A DNA stretch of 64,000 nucleotides from an uncultured Opitutia bacterium (lineage in GTDB: Bacteria; Verrucomicrobiota; Verrucomicrobiia; Opitutales; Coraliomargaritaceae), in NCBI GenBank assembly GCA_937136395.1, contig CAKZOI010000047.1:1-64000 (forward strand), read 5' to 3'. Below, piece by piece: positions 52,573-62,827 of the stretch (positions are counted from its first letter, which is position 1; each line of letters opens with the position of its first letter). The notes beneath the pieces are model-generated. The model was not told where the DNA came from. It saw nothing but the letters and a program-made list of their open reading frames with translations, and ran no database searches. Position numbers and translations under genes: made by a program.

Positions 52573-53769
52573 ATGGACACATCCAACAACGCTGAGCAAA
52601 CCTATCACTACGATAAGTTACGTGCGCCCTTTTACGGGATTCTCGAAGCGGGTTGGAGCACCTTTGCATTGGTGATCGCGATTCGTTACTTTGAGGCACC
52701 AGATAAATATAAATCGTTTATCGCAGGTGCGTGGTCGATGGGGTTCTTGCTCACCCCGTTGACACTCTACCTCGTGGCAAAACTGCAGCACCGTTCCAGC
52801 ATGGCCTGTGCGTGCATGTTTGGCGCTTCTGCAGTGCTCATGGTTGGGGCAACGCTCGCACAGAGCCTGATAATTTTCACTTTGCTGATCATGCTCAGCC
52901 AAATAGCGACCGCACAGCAAGGGCCCTTGATGTTGCAGATCTACGCGGATAACTACACCTCGAGGGAACGCGGTGGGCGCATGACGGTGCCGTTTATTCT
53001 CACTGCACTTAGCGCAATACTCTTCGCTTACTTTGGCGGTAAGCTACTCGACGCCTCGATCGAATACTATCGTATACTCTTCACCTTGATCACACTGGCT
53101 GCCGTGGGCGCCGCATGGGCGGTCTCGCGTATGCCGAGTCATGCACTCAATACGGAACATGTCGGCAATCCTTGGCAGAGCTTTAGTCTAATCTGGAAAG
53201 ATAAACTCTTTGGCTACCTACTCGGCAGTTGGATGTTGCTTGGGTTCGGCAACCTCATTGCTCTCCCCATTCGCGTCGAATACCTAGCCAATCCTGACTA
53301 TGGGGTGAATGCGACTAACACTACGATTGCATTTCTGGTGCTGATCGTGCCAGCGATCGCACGTATCCTGAGCACAAAAATCTGGGGACGTATTTTCGAT
53401 CACATGCACCTGATCACAACGCGTAATTTACTCAGCTCTGTCTTTGTGCTGAGTATTGGTTGTTTCTTTTTTACGACAAACTTAGTCGTCCTCACCATCG
53501 CGATGGCACTGCAGGGAGTTGCTGTGGGCGGCGGTAAAATCGTATGGAGTCTCTGGGTGACAAAGATCGCACCCAATGAAAAAGCTTCTTCCTATATGAG
53601 TATCCACATGGCCATGACTGGATTTCGAGGGACATTCGCACCTTTTATCGGCTATTGGATTCTCAGTCAATCAAGCCCAACCTACGTTGCGATTGTGGGC
53701 ATGTTACTCATCATCGTTTCAATGTTACTGTTTGAAGTCGTGCGCAAGCATGGACGGTTCGGGAGTTAG
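52573..53769 (+). CDS. MFS transporter
   Basis: The 398-residue integral membrane protein has about twelve hydrophobic segments and a positively charged central loop, as expected for the major facilitator superfamily; a segment YTSRERGGRMTVPFILTALS near residue 130 is like the loop between helices. The substrate cannot be told. The gene is sandwiched between copies of the 84-bp repeat, and the last copy begins directly at its stop codon. Confidence 0.82.
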   Translation: MDTSNNAEQTYHYDKLRAPFYGILEAGWSTFALVIAIRYFEAPDKYKSFIAGAWSMGFLLTPLTLYLVAKLQHRSSMACACMFGASAVLMVGATLAQSLIIFTLLIMLSQIATAQQGPLMLQIYADNYTSRERGGRMTVPFILTALSAILFAYFGGKLLDASIEYYRILFTLITLAAVGAAWAVSRMPSHALNTEHVGNPWQSFSLIWKDKLFGYLLGSWMLLGFGNLIALPIRVEYLANPDYGVNATNTTIAFLVLIVPAIARILSTKIWGRIFDHMHLITTRNLLSSVFVLSIGCFFFTTNLVVLTIAMALQGVAVGGGKIVWSLWVTKIAPNEKASSYMSIHMAMTGFRGTFAPFIGYWILSQSSPTYVAIVGMLLIIVSMLLFEVVRKHGRFGS

Positions 53770-53796
53770 CGGCGGTGACGGAGCACCGCCCTCCAG
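53770..53796. repeat. Partial 84-bp repeat (right end only)
   Basis: It begins at the base after the MFS stop codon and matches the right-hand hairpin end (CGGCGGTGACGGAGCACCGC and CCTCCAG) of the 84-bp repeat. The left half is absent. Confidence 0.75.
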
Positions 53797-53829
53797 TTAT
53801 CCACCTTCTTCGCAATTTGTTAATCGGTC

Positions 53830-53913
53830 CTGGAGGGTTGCGCTCTGTCGCAACCGCGTTGTGTCCGATACGCCTCAAAGCATCTGCGGCGGTGACGGAG
53901 CACCGCCCTCCAG
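53830..53913. repeat. 84-bp hairpin-ended repeat, copy 3
   Basis: Same orientation and nearly the same sequence as the copies at 52264 and 52381. The MFS gene lies between copies 2 and 3, which are direct repeats 1366 bases apart. Confidence 0.85.
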
Positions 53914-54033
53914 TTATCCGTCTTAATTTTAACCTGACTCCTATCACTTTCGTGAGCCTGGACGGCACCGACTACACTACAACATATCCATAGGGATCGG
54001 TGTAAAAAATGCATGCATCGGAAAGTCATCAAT

Positions 54034-54774
54034 TTAATAAGCTCCGTCCTTTAGTCGGCGTCGAATACGTAACAAACCAAGTAGCATAGCCCAAGCATCA
54101 CGCAATGGATGCACTTTACCATTTGGCATTTCCGACCACGGAATCGGCACTTCAGTAATGCGACAACCAAACTGTTGCAATGCGAGTAACAGTTCCACAT
54201 CGAAAACAAAACCGCATTCTAACAATCGACTGCGCCTCGAACGAAACGCCGCGGCTGGCACGACTTTAACACCGCATTGCGTATCCGTGAACGCGACACC
54301 AAGTAAACTGCGCACAAGGAAAGTAAACAGTCCAAAAGATAAGGAACGTCCTAGTGGTCGATGCACGGGATTATCCGACGTGTTTTGACGCACACCTACA
54401 ACGACATCGTTTGATGCTTGTGACCGCTTAAGCAAGTCAACCACAGTTGTCGCTCCGATGGCGCCATCTGCATCCACAAATGCATACAAATCGGCGGATT
54501 GGTCACTATCCCATGCTTGATAGATCGCTCCACCCTTGCGGAAACGATTCGGGCATCGCAGATACGAGACCTTAGGATAGACTTCGGCAAAATCGGCAAC
54601 TAAGTGTTTCAACTTATCAACTTCAGACGACGATCCGTCGTCGCTGATGACCCAATGAACCGACAAGGAAGACGCGGCCAATGCATGCGCAAGCCCAGCG
54701 CCGAATTTGCTCAAACGGAACGAGTCGTTCCACACAGGAGTCACCAGTAATATATGCTTATCAACAGAGGGCAC
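54034..54774 (-). CDS. Family 2 glycosyltransferase
   Basis: The 246-residue protein starts at GTG and has the GT2 fold: HILLVTPVWND, the nucleotide site ISDDGSSSE and the DXD-like FVDADGAIG. It resembles dolichyl- or undecaprenyl-phosphate sugar transferases such as Alg5. There is no membrane helix. It is divergent from the Agl23-like gene by 88 bases and may provide lipid-linked sugar for it. Confidence 0.82.
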   Translation of the reverse strand: MPSVDKHILLVTPVWNDSFRLSKFGAGLAHALAASSLSVHWVISDDGSSSEVDKLKHLVADFAEVYPKVSYLRCPNRFRKGGAIYQAWDSDQSADLYAFVDADGAIGATTVVDLLKRSQASNDVVVGVRQNTSDNPVHRPLGRSLSFGLFTFLVRSLLGVAFTDTQCGVKVVPAAAFRSRRSRLLECGFVFDVELLLALQQFGCRITEVPIPWSEMPNGKVHPLRDAWAMLLGLLRIRRRLKDGAY

Positions 54775-54862
54775 GACGACGATTAAAGGACAAGTGGAGT
54801 TTGCATCAACGGCAAAGAGGGTTGCAGCAAATCAAAAAGCATTATCCACTATTCACGAATTT

Positions 54863-56383
54863 ATGCATAAACGCCCTCTTATTATATGCACATGGCTTGG
54901 AATCATAATCCTAGCTGTTTTTTTGCGCTTTAATGACTTAGAGCAGCGCCCGATGCACGCCGACGAGGCAACGGGTGCACGAATACTCTCCAATCGATTA
55001 GAGGCCAATTCTTACCAATTCGACCCGAAACATTTCCACGGCCCGCTGCTCAGTATTACAGCTGAGCCAATTGCTCAGCTAGCAGGTGAAACTTCTTGGC
55101 AGCGATTAAGCAAACACAGCCTACGCATCGGCCCTGCGATCGCCGGTATACTCTTGGTCCTCACACCCCTATTGTGGCAAAGACGGATCGGTGCGATCGC
55201 GGCCCTGACAGCAGGCATGCTCCTCGCGACTTCGCCGATCATCGTCTACTACAATCGAATGTATATTCATGAAAGCCTACTCGCCCTATTGGCGATGCTT
55301 GCATTGGCGACTGGCTACCAACTACTCGAAAACCCAAAGCGCGGCAGCGGGCTAATGACGGGGCTTTTCATCGGGTTAATGTTCGCCACCAAGGAAACCG
55401 CAGCTATATCCGTCATCGCATGGGTGGTCGCGAGCTTTGTTTATCGCTTTGCTCCAATAACTGACCGCCCTCCGCTATCGGCTCGACTCCAAATCTATCT
55501 CAAACCCTTCATCTATCTTGGATTGGCAACAGCGGTGAGTGCCGCATTTTTCTATAGCAATGGCTTTAAATCAGCACAAGGGGTCATCGATGCGATCCGA
55601 ACCTACTTCATCTACGAAACCACTGCTGGGCATGAGAAAGCATGGAGTTATTATTTTGAGCTACTGCTATGGCCCAAGCACCGTCTTGGCATGTGGTGGA
55701 GTGAAGCTTCCGTCCTCCTCCTAGGTATTGCCTCAGTAGGTGCATTGTGGAAGTATCGCGATACGAGCCAAAAGACAGGTCGATTCCTATTTGCGGCAAC
55801 ATTCACTCATATACTCATTTATAGTCTGATCAGCTATAAAACACCTTGGCTCATGCTGGTTCCATGGGCGCACGGCTGCCTCCTCGTAGGTTTTTTGACT
55901 CAAAAGCTGCCTCAAGCAAAGCGCGCAACACGTATCTTTTTAACACTACTTCTAATTGCCAGCTTTAGCATACAAACGAGACAGTGCCTACTCGCCAATA
56001 GCCTTTATGCAAGCGATGCTCGCAACCCCTATGCTTACGTGCCAACCAGTAAGAATGTAGAAGCCCTAGAAGTCTGGCTGGATGAACTGATCGAACAAAA
56101 TCCGAGCATCACGAGGTCGACAATCGCTGTCGTCGGCAATGAGTATTGGCCACTGCCTTGGTATCTGAAAGCATTTGAGACGATTGGCTATTGGCCCGAA
56201 ATAGAGACCATGCATCGTGATTTCCCATTGGTCTTTGCAATGCCAGGACAGGCACAAAGAACGGCGGCTCAACTTCAGGACACTCACACCGCACTCCCAC
56301 GCTCTTTACGCGCGGATGTGCCCGTGGTCCTCTACCTGCGCAATGATATTTGGCAACAATGGACGAAGGAGCCTGCGCTATGA
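54863..56383 (+). CDS. Agl23-like (TIGR03663) membrane protein
   Basis: The 506-residue membrane protein has many helices and an early loop RPMHADEATGARI, as in the flippase-associated Agl23/TIGR03663 family related to the GT-C fold, where the acidic pair would be catalytic. These proteins are linked to protein or lipid glycosylation. I chose the ATG at 54863 (MHKRPLIICTWLG), which puts the first helix near the start. It overlaps apbE by four bases (ATGA). Confidence 0.8.
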   Translation: MHKRPLIICTWLGIIILAVFLRFNDLEQRPMHADEATGARILSNRLEANSYQFDPKHFHGPLLSITAEPIAQLAGETSWQRLSKHSLRIGPAIAGILLVLTPLLWQRRIGAIAALTAGMLLATSPIIVYYNRMYIHESLLALLAMLALATGYQLLENPKRGSGLMTGLFIGLMFATKETAAISVIAWVVASFVYRFAPITDRPPLSARLQIYLKPFIYLGLATAVSAAFFYSNGFKSAQGVIDAIRTYFIYETTAGHEKAWSYYFELLLWPKHRLGMWWSEASVLLLGIASVGALWKYRDTSQKTGRFLFAATFTHILIYSLISYKTPWLMLVPWAHGCLLVGFLTQKLPQAKRATRIFLTLLLIASFSIQTRQCLLANSLYASDARNPYAYVPTSKNVEALEVWLDELIEQNPSITRSTIAVVGNEYWPLPWYLKAFETIGYWPEIETMHRDFPLVFAMPGQAQRTAAQLQDTHTALPRSLRADVPVVLYLRNDIWQQWTKEPAL

Positions 56384-57195
56384 GTGAGGCGCTTGTATAT
56401 ACTCACGAGGCGATGAAGACAATCTTCACGTTTCGAATCGTATCCGAAGATCCAAGACTGGCACATGATGTAGCGCACGCAAGTATCGGTCTCTTAGACG
56501 AAATTGATAATACGCTCAGCCGCTATGTCGCCGGTAGCGACGTATGGCTCATCAACCAAATGCAATCAGGTGAAACACGTTTTTTAAGTGAGCGCTGCTA
56601 CGAGTGCCTACGCCTAGCGCTGGATGCATATGTGCAAACTGGCGGCCTATTCGACATCACCTTAGGTCGACAAATCGAACACCAAAAAAATGAGGTAGAG
56701 GGGCCCGCTCCCGCGCTGCAAGGTCAACTCATGGTCGACCCCGACAAACCCGCAATCCATTGCGCTGAAGCGGGTCGAGAGATTGACTTAGGTGGGATTG
56801 GCAAAGGCTATGCACTCGATGAGATACGAAAGCTCATGCAAGAATGGGGCATTCAGTCCGCCCTGCTCTCCGCTGGCGGTAGCACGCAGCTCGCATTCGG
56901 CCCGACGACATGGAGCATCGAGCTACAAGGTGACAATAGTAAGCATACGATCGAGCTACGGAATCAGGCATTAAGCGCTTCAGGCACAGGCATACAAGGC
57001 AGCCATATTATCTCACCACGCGATAGTAGCTCGCGCTACTCATACAAACGAATGTGGTGCATCGAAGACAGTGCAACCTTTGCTGATGCGTGGTCCACAA
57101 CCCTTATGTTGATGGCCCCTTCAGAGATACAGGCGCTCTCAACAAATGGTGCTGAGATCTATGCGGAAGCAGATGGTAAAATCAGTCGTCTTTAA
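56380..57195 (+). CDS. apbE: FAD:protein FMN transferase
   Basis: The 271-residue protein matches ApbE, which attaches FMN to Thr or Ser of flavoproteins such as NqrB/RnfG. The motif DLGGIGKGYALDEI and the metal/flavin loop with SAGGSTQLAFG are present, and ATFADAWSTTLML is a late conserved segment. There is no clear lipobox, so it may be cytosolic or the signal was lost. It overlaps the upstream gene by ATGA, so both are translated together. No nqr or rnf gene is in this window. Confidence 0.86.
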   Translation: MSEALVYTHEAMKTIFTFRIVSEDPRLAHDVAHASIGLLDEIDNTLSRYVAGSDVWLINQMQSGETRFLSERCYECLRLALDAYVQTGGLFDITLGRQIEHQKNEVEGPAPALQGQLMVDPDKPAIHCAEAGREIDLGGIGKGYALDEIRKLMQEWGIQSALLSAGGSTQLAFGPTTWSIELQGDNSKHTIELRNQALSASGTGIQGSHIISPRDSSSRYSYKRMWCIEDSATFADAWSTTLMLMAPSEIQALSTNGAEIYAEADGKISRL

Positions 57196-58619
57196 TACGC
57201 CGACATATCAATCGGCGTTGACGCCGCTGTCGCCCCGGTCATCTCCAGCCAGCTTTCGATCGAATAGCCACCACCGCCATTAATGATTTCACGCAATGCC
57301 TCATCAAAGTGAAATGAACTGCCCCCATTCAGCTTGGCACTGTATGCAACCACGCCACCCATGACTTGCCCATTGGTGCCGCCACCGTTCAAAGTAACGT
57401 CTGCTGTAGGAGCATACACCGCTGCTAACAATTGACCGTTGCCCGAGATTGAAATGGATTGAGCTGCTACTTCAGAATCTCCAGAGCCATTTGGCAAAGC
57501 AGTGCCATAGAGGCTGAATGACGATGCGTTGTCGTTACCATTTGAGATACCATTTCCTGCGATCGCCACATCGTTTTGCGTGTAAACAGTCAATGAACCA
57601 CCACTTACGATGTTAATACTCGCACTGCCGTTAACCGCAATGTCACCATCCATAACAAGCACAACGTGCCCCGAGACTGTCAAAATATTCGAGGCACTTC
57701 CTCCCATGGAAATTGCATCCACCGAATACACTTTCGGACTCGCTTCGGTGCCTAACGCCATCGCTTCAATTAAGGTCGTGCCATTAGAAATCGTGCCCAA
57801 ACTGGTGCCACCCGTAGGGTATGTCTCTACTGGAAAATCGGCATAGAAATCCTCGGATATGCGCGGATTGTCTTCGTGATTCGCAATACGCGCTTCACCG
57901 TATCCAGTAACCGCACCTCGTGGACCGATGGTATATGTATTGTTCTCCGAAACTTGCAAATTCCCATAGATCGTGCCGTTACCTGCGTCGACTACAGTTA
58001 CGCCGTCTGAGCTAGACAGGCTATCACTTGCGACCGTAATGTCTGAATTAATATTATCGCCTCCGTAGCCATATCCAACAGGTGGATTCCCTAAGGCAGT
58101 CAATGCAGCGCCATAAGCGCCGTAGTTTGAATTGTAGCTATCCAGTAGCACATTTCGACCGCTAAATGTGATACCATTACGTGCAGAGAAACCTGTTTCG
58201 TAAGGCGCGAAACCACTACTCAATTCGACACGCACTTGCTTCGTTACAGCACCTGATGGGTGGCCATTAATTTCACCTTCAGCGTAGATAGTGGGAGCCC
58301 TAGAGCTTGCATTCAAAATGACTACTTTAACGTCGCCTGTGTAGGCAGCGTCAGTAAGAAAACCAGTTGACGTAGTTGTCCAGGTGGATCCTGAAGTTAA
58401 ATCCGTGGCGAGAGCATTGATCCCCATCTCCACGCCAGACTCGGCTAAATTCAAACTGGATGCATACAAGGTCGAGCGAACCGACGCACGGTATTCATTA
58501 CTCGCAAGTTTTAAAAATGTAACTGCCAACGCCCCAATAATAAACGAAAAGATAACTGCCGTTATCAGTGCCGAACCGCGGCGGCTCTTTTGCGATCTAT
58601 ACATATGTTTTTGATTCAT
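57192..58619 (-). CDS. PilX-like protein, pseudopilin module 1
   Basis: The 475-residue protein starts with a basic leader and a hydrophobic helix (SRRGSALITAVIFSFIIGAL) as in PilX/GspK-like proteins; the usual Phe-Thr-Leu-Ile-Glu is absent. The rest is a large beta-rich secreted region with many Gly, Asn, Ser and repeated GGS/NGG motifs. An AGGGGGA ribosome binding site precedes the ATG. It is the last gene of the module. Confidence 0.7.
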   Translation of the reverse strand: MNQKHMYRSQKSRRGSALITAVIFSFIIGALAVTFLKLASNEYRASVRSTLYASSLNLAESGVEMGINALATDLTSGSTWTTTSTGFLTDAAYTGDVKVVILNASSRAPTIYAEGEINGHPSGAVTKQVRVELSSGFAPYETGFSARNGITFSGRNVLLDSYNSNYGAYGAALTALGNPPVGYGYGGDNINSDITVASDSLSSSDGVTVVDAGNGTIYGNLQVSENNTYTIGPRGAVTGYGEARIANHEDNPRISEDFYADFPVETYPTGGTSLGTISNGTTLIEAMALGTEASPKVYSVDAISMGGSASNILTVSGHVVLVMDGDIAVNGSASINIVSGGSLTVYTQNDVAIAGNGISNGNDNASSFSLYGTALPNGSGDSEVAAQSISISGNGQLLAAVYAPTADVTLNGGGTNGQVMGGVVAYSAKLNGGSSFHFDEALREIINGGGGYSIESWLEMTGATAASTPIDMSAY

Positions 58620-58645
58620 CGATTCCCCCTATCCTGTCTACGGTT

Positions 58646-59206
58646 CTAAATATTACGCATTAAAAAACGGGCGGAAATAATATAGTCCGTTGTATCTGTT
58701 GTGATGACTTTCTTGACGAGTGTCGCATCCACTTGAACGCTCTTTGCTGAAGTTAAATTTGTGGTAATCGAATTCCCTAAACGATTGAAATAGAAAAATT
58801 CAAACTCACTGACGTCGTCAAATAACACATCGCTCGTGGTTCCAGATGCGTCCTTAATTGAACGAGTTACCGTCTCAGCCGAACTATCGTAAACATAAGC
58901 AACCAGGGCACCACCAAGATCTACTGGGAGTTCCAGGGTTAAGCCTGCGCTAGTCGCCGCGTTGATGGATTCGGCAGCGTGCAAATCTCTCGCCAATACT
59001 TCGAGTGCCTTACGGCTATCACGGCTCATGGTGCTATAATTACCTAAACTCGCTACATTTTTAGAGAAAAATATTGAGGTCGATAAAATCGAGGCCATCG
59101 CAATGGCTAAGATCGTTACCGTCACCATCATTTCAACCATGGTAAACGCGCGCCTCCGATGCATCGGCTTAATTGAAGAAGCTGCTTTGCTATTGGATAT
59201 AGTCAT
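58646..59206 (-). CDS. PilW/PulJ-like prepilin, module 1
   Basis: The 186-residue protein has RRRAFTMVEMMVTVTILAIA, a type IV prepilin signal with cleavage before Phe or Ala and the Glu at +5. The ATG at 59206 follows a GGAGGG ribosome site and overlaps the upstream gene by 17 bases. The beta-rich C-terminal region is like PilW or GspJ. Confidence 0.82.
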   Translation of the reverse strand: MTISNSKAASSIKPMHRRRAFTMVEMMVTVTILAIAMASILSTSIFFSKNVASLGNYSTMSRDSRKALEVLARDLHAAESINAATSAGLTLELPVDLGGALVAYVYDSSAETVTRSIKDASGTTSDVLFDDVSEFEFFYFNRLGNSITTNLTSAKSVQVDATLVKKVITTDTTDYIISARFLMRNI

Positions 59207-59624
59207 ACAACCCTCCTCTCGTGTATTGTGTGACATAAGTTTTGGAATTCGATAGCCCCGAGAGATCTTTCCATGTGATGACTAAAGTGATCTTACGTGT
59301 ATCACCTGTTCCGGTTATCGTGCGTTTCAAAACGTAATCCGCGTAGCTCGCATCTTTAAACTTATTTGAAATCGACAAGGTCGTTTCAGTGGCCGTCTCA
59401 TCGTTTAACGTCGCCCATGCTAAAGAGCGAATGCGCTCAATTTCACTTTGCATGATCTGCGACGCACGGGTGTGGTGGCGTGAGTTATCGGCAAGCCCCA
59501 TTCCTATTTTGACGCATGCAAAACCACTCGCGATAACAACCGCGAATATAGTAATCGCTATCATCACCTCAATTAAGGTAAAACCGCTACCTTTGAGCCG
59601 CCTTGCTCCATGTTGATTAAGCAT
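59190..59624 (-). CDS. PilV/GspI-like prepilin, module 1
   Basis: The 144-residue protein has a prepilin signal KGSGFTLIEVMIAITIFAVV (cleavage between Gly and Phe), and the short C-terminus typical of GspI/PilV minor pilins. It is the first gene of a PilV-PilW-PilX order read leftward. No pilB, pilC or pilD gene is seen in the window. Confidence 0.85.
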   Translation of the reverse strand: MLNQHGARRLKGSGFTLIEVMIAITIFAVVIASGFACVKIGMGLADNSRHHTRASQIMQSEIERIRSLAWATLNDETATETTLSISNKFKDASYADYVLKRTITGTGDTRKITLVITWKDLSGLSNSKTYVTQYTRGGLYDYIQ

Positions 59625-59788
59625 ACACTTATAATACGATCTAATGCGTCGAGATCAATCATTTAATGAAGCTTCGCAGCTAAAGAATTTAACTTAAGTT
59701 CTTATTTAACAAAAATTTACAGGAGTCGGGGCTGAGGCGATGACATTTCGTTCGCATTTTTTATCAAAGGGCTCACAAATAGGTTAAA

Positions 59789-60574
59789 ATGTCACCAAAA
59801 ACACTCATCTCATGGAACGTCAATGGACTGCGCGCGGTTCTCAAAAAAGGCTTCAGCGACTTTTTAGCAGAAGCAGCACCAGACGTCATCTGCCTACAAG
59901 AAACAAAAATATCGAACGACTTATGCGATCAATTCGAATTTGAAGCCTATCCCTATACTTACTGGAATTGTGCAGATAAAAAGGGCTACTCGAGCACTGC
60001 CATTATTAGTAAGATCGAGCCACTTTCCGTCACCTATGGCCTCGGCATTGAGGCGCATGACAATGAAGGACGAGTAATCACCGCTGAATTCGAAGATTAC
60101 TATTTAACAACCGTTTACACGCCAAATGCTCAAAACCATGACGAGAACCGGCGCCCTCGTCGATTAGACTATCGCACTAAAAAGTGGGATGTCGCTTTTC
60201 TACAATTCGTAAAAGAATTGGAAGCGAGTAAACCGGTGATTTTCTGCGGCGATCTGAATGTCGCTCATAAAGAGATCGACTTGGCAAATCCAAAGACAAA
60301 TCGCAAAAATGCGGGCTTTACCGATGAGGAACGCGCTGGTTTTGATGCCATCCTTGACGCTGGTTTCGTTGACAGTTTCCGCCAGTTACACCCAGATGAA
60401 CCGCAACGCTACAGTTGGTGGTCCTACCGGGCGGCTGCACGCCAACGCAATATCGGGTGGCGGATCGACTACTTCTGCGCGTCAGAGTCTTTAAGCTCAC
60501 AGATTGAAGCAGCTGACATCCTCCACGAGGTGCTTGGCTCGGATCACTGCCCGGTGACTTTAACACTGCAGTAA
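59789..60574 (+). CDS. xth: Exodeoxyribonuclease III
   Basis: The 261-residue EEP-family nuclease starts with [17 protein letters not shown] and has [22 protein letters not shown] and [10 protein letters not shown], the catalytic motifs of ExoIII-type AP endonucleases. It repairs abasic sites and trims 3' ends. It lies on the plus strand between two minus-strand pseudopilin modules and converges on the second. Confidence 0.93.
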   Translation: MSPKTLISWNVNGLRAVLKKGFSDFLAEAAPDVICLQETKISNDLCDQFEFEAYPYTYWNCADKKGYSSTAIISKIEPLSVTYGLGIEAHDNEGRVITAEFEDYYLTTVYTPNAQNHDENRRPRRLDYRTKKWDVAFLQFVKELEASKPVIFCGDLNVAHKEIDLANPKTNRKNAGFTDEERAGFDAILDAGFVDSFRQLHPDEPQRYSWWSYRAAARQRNIGWRIDYFCASESLSSQIEAADILHEVLGSDHCPVTLTLQ

Positions 60575-60592
60575 TACCAAGCACATACCTCT

Positions 60593-62827
60593 TTAATGCC
60601 CTCGGGAACTGCTATTCGGATCAAATCCGTCAATTTTAGTGAGCGCTTCATCGTATTCAGATTTTGACAAGTAACGAAAATCAATACGCCGATAATCACG
60701 AGTATTTGGTGTGGCTGGTGGATAGATACCATCTCCGAACAAATCATTATAGCCCCAATTACGCTTTGGCGGCCTATACCATGCGCTATGCCGATCAGTC
60801 ATGGGCGCGATACCGGCTTCGCTTTCATAGAGTGAGACCAGAGAGCCACGATACCGGAATTCAATACCACTCCACTTTTCCAAGAAACGCGGCAAATTAT
60901 GAGCACCGCCACTTTGTTGCCCCGTTAATTCAATTGATGGAACTAGCCCCGTCACCAAGGCAGCACTGACCTCCGTATATTCAGCAACACGGTTTTTAGG
61001 GGATAACTTGGTCTTAGTGTCGTCAAAGGAATCGGAGAGGATTGTTATTGAATCCGCATAAAGCGCAGCGCTGGCTTCAGCACTTGTAAACGTATCTCCA
61101 TCATCGGTGGAAGTCGAACTTCCCGTTGAAGGATTACCATCTGAATTAAAGTGTCCTTGAACATACAGTTGGCCATTGGTTGCTAATGTGAAACCTTCAT
61201 CGAAACCACCTTTTTTAGTGAAATCAGGATTGGGCACTTCCCCGCCATTTAAGAGTCTAAGCGCGACGTTTCGGTCCGCAGGCATGACCTTATCCACACG
61301 TGAGCTTGTGCGTTGATCGAAAGGAAGCTCGACATAGACTAAGCCATTCCAATCAACAGCCTTGCCCGGATTTAAGTGATATTGACCGTTCCATGGGTCA
61401 TCATTTCCTCCGTTCGCTTCACCGTTGTTAATGATGTCCGCGAGCAGGCCGATATCGAGATCGATGACGTCCATTGACTGCTGCTGGCGTCGATCATAGA
61501 AGCCTGATTGTGGATGCCCTGTAGCGTCTTCGGCATACTTGTTGACAGTCACGAGTGGCTTCCCCTTTTTTTGAATCACTTTATCTAGTGACAGGTAATT
61601 CCTTTTTAAGGTGCCATCATTATTCTGCTTTGGTCTACTTTTCGGATTTAACTGACTATCACGGTTATATTTATAGGCAGTGACGGCATAATCGTAACCT
61701 CCGGGTAATGTCGGTGCGGCGACACGCTGAACTTCGATCACTAAACCTGCCTTGTAAGAAAGCTGCTCTTGTTGCACCGCAGCACCTTTAAAATTGTCAT
61801 GCGTATTTGCAACCTGTGGCTCAATCAGCGCATAAGCATGATTTTCACGTTCATCAGTGATCGTGCTAGGATCGTCCGGCACATAATCTTCGATACTGAC
61901 TGGATTTAACTTAGGAACATCATGGTCCTTCGATCCCACGTTACCATCCCAACGCTCAATCGCAGCCTCACGCCATTCATCACCCATACGACTATCCACA
62001 TAGCTGCTATCAGCATTGCGACTGCCACCTTTATACACATCCACCCAATCGCCATCAATGTTCTTAATCAGAACTTTACCATCCTGCGTGTGAGTGCCCG
62101 TATATTTAGACCCATGTAGAATGTCTCCATTCGCCATAAGCGTTGAATGGAAGCGGAGCTGATTCACTGCTTGCAAATAAAGATCACCATTCGAATGCAC
62201 TGGCCCTTGCATCTCCATTTTCGGCCCGGGGTGGAACTCTAAGTCCATGTTATAGAAAATCGCATGAGAAAACAACGGGGCATCTCTAACGGACAGAACT
62301 TGAGCACAATATACGGTCTTCTTCCCGAGTGTTGGATGATTCACCACCGCTTTACCAAATACATCAACATCTCGACTGAATACAATCTTTCCACGCTGAG
62401 GATCGGTCTGATTAGCAGGTGCTTCTGGATCGATATAATTCCATTCACCAAAAGGAACATTGCCGCCTACGAGCTCGAAATCTTCGTAGACAATATTTGT
62501 ATCCGCATAGAAATCTTGGACCGTCGAAGGAATCAATAAGGGATTGTTCTGCAACTCCCGAAGCGTGAATGAAGTCTGACTAGTCCAACGTTTACGTAAT
62601 TCAGCAAAGCCATATTCTACAATCGATTCAGCAGCGTTGCTTGCCTCTTGATGCAGGAAGTGGCTTTTATTGAGTCGCATCTCTGTCGCTCCATAGCGAA
62701 GCAAAGATGCCGCAATGATCCCCAAAGCTGCCGTAAAAATAATGACAATGACAAATGCCGAGCCTTCTTTCTGATTACAACCGAAGCAAGTCAGGGACTC
62801 ACGATTATATGTAAATGAGCTAGCCAC
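60593..62827 (-). CDS. Large PilX-like protein, module 2
   Basis: The protein of about 744 residues has a hydrophobic helix near its start (KEGSAFVIVIIFTAALGIIA), like PilX or GspK, then a very long extracellular region with many Asp, Asn, Gly and Tyr. The start is uncertain: I use the GTG at 62827, which follows the upstream gene with a small overlap; an ATG at 62881 is possible. No known enzyme domain is seen. It may be a secreted surface protein assembled by pseudopilins. Confidence 0.65.
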   Translation of the reverse strand: MASSFTYNRESLTCFGCNQKEGSAFVIVIIFTAALGIIAASLLRYGATEMRLNKSHFLHQEASNAAESIVEYGFAELRKRWTSQTSFTLRELQNNPLLIPSTVQDFYADTNIVYEDFELVGGNVPFGEWNYIDPEAPANQTDPQRGKIVFSRDVDVFGKAVVNHPTLGKKTVYCAQVLSVRDAPLFSHAIFYNMDLEFHPGPKMEMQGPVHSNGDLYLQAVNQLRFHSTLMANGDILHGSKYTGTHTQDGKVLIKNIDGDWVDVYKGGSRNADSSYVDSRMGDEWREAAIERWDGNVGSKDHDVPKLNPVSIEDYVPDDPSTITDERENHAYALIEPQVANTHDNFKGAAVQQEQLSYKAGLVIEVQRVAAPTLPGGYDYAVTAYKYNRDSQLNPKSRPKQNNDGTLKRNYLSLDKVIQKKGKPLVTVNKYAEDATGHPQSGFYDRRQQQSMDVIDLDIGLLADIINNGEANGGNDDPWNGQYHLNPGKAVDWNGLVYVELPFDQRTSSRVDKVMPADRNVALRLLNGGEVPNPDFTKKGGFDEGFTLATNGQLYVQGHFNSDGNPSTGSSTSTDDGDTFTSAEASAALYADSITILSDSFDDTKTKLSPKNRVAEYTEVSAALVTGLVPSIELTGQQSGGAHNLPRFLEKWSGIEFRYRGSLVSLYESEAGIAPMTDRHSAWYRPPKRNWGYNDLFGDGIYPPATPNTRDYRRIDFRYLSKSEYDEALTKIDGFDPNSSSRGH

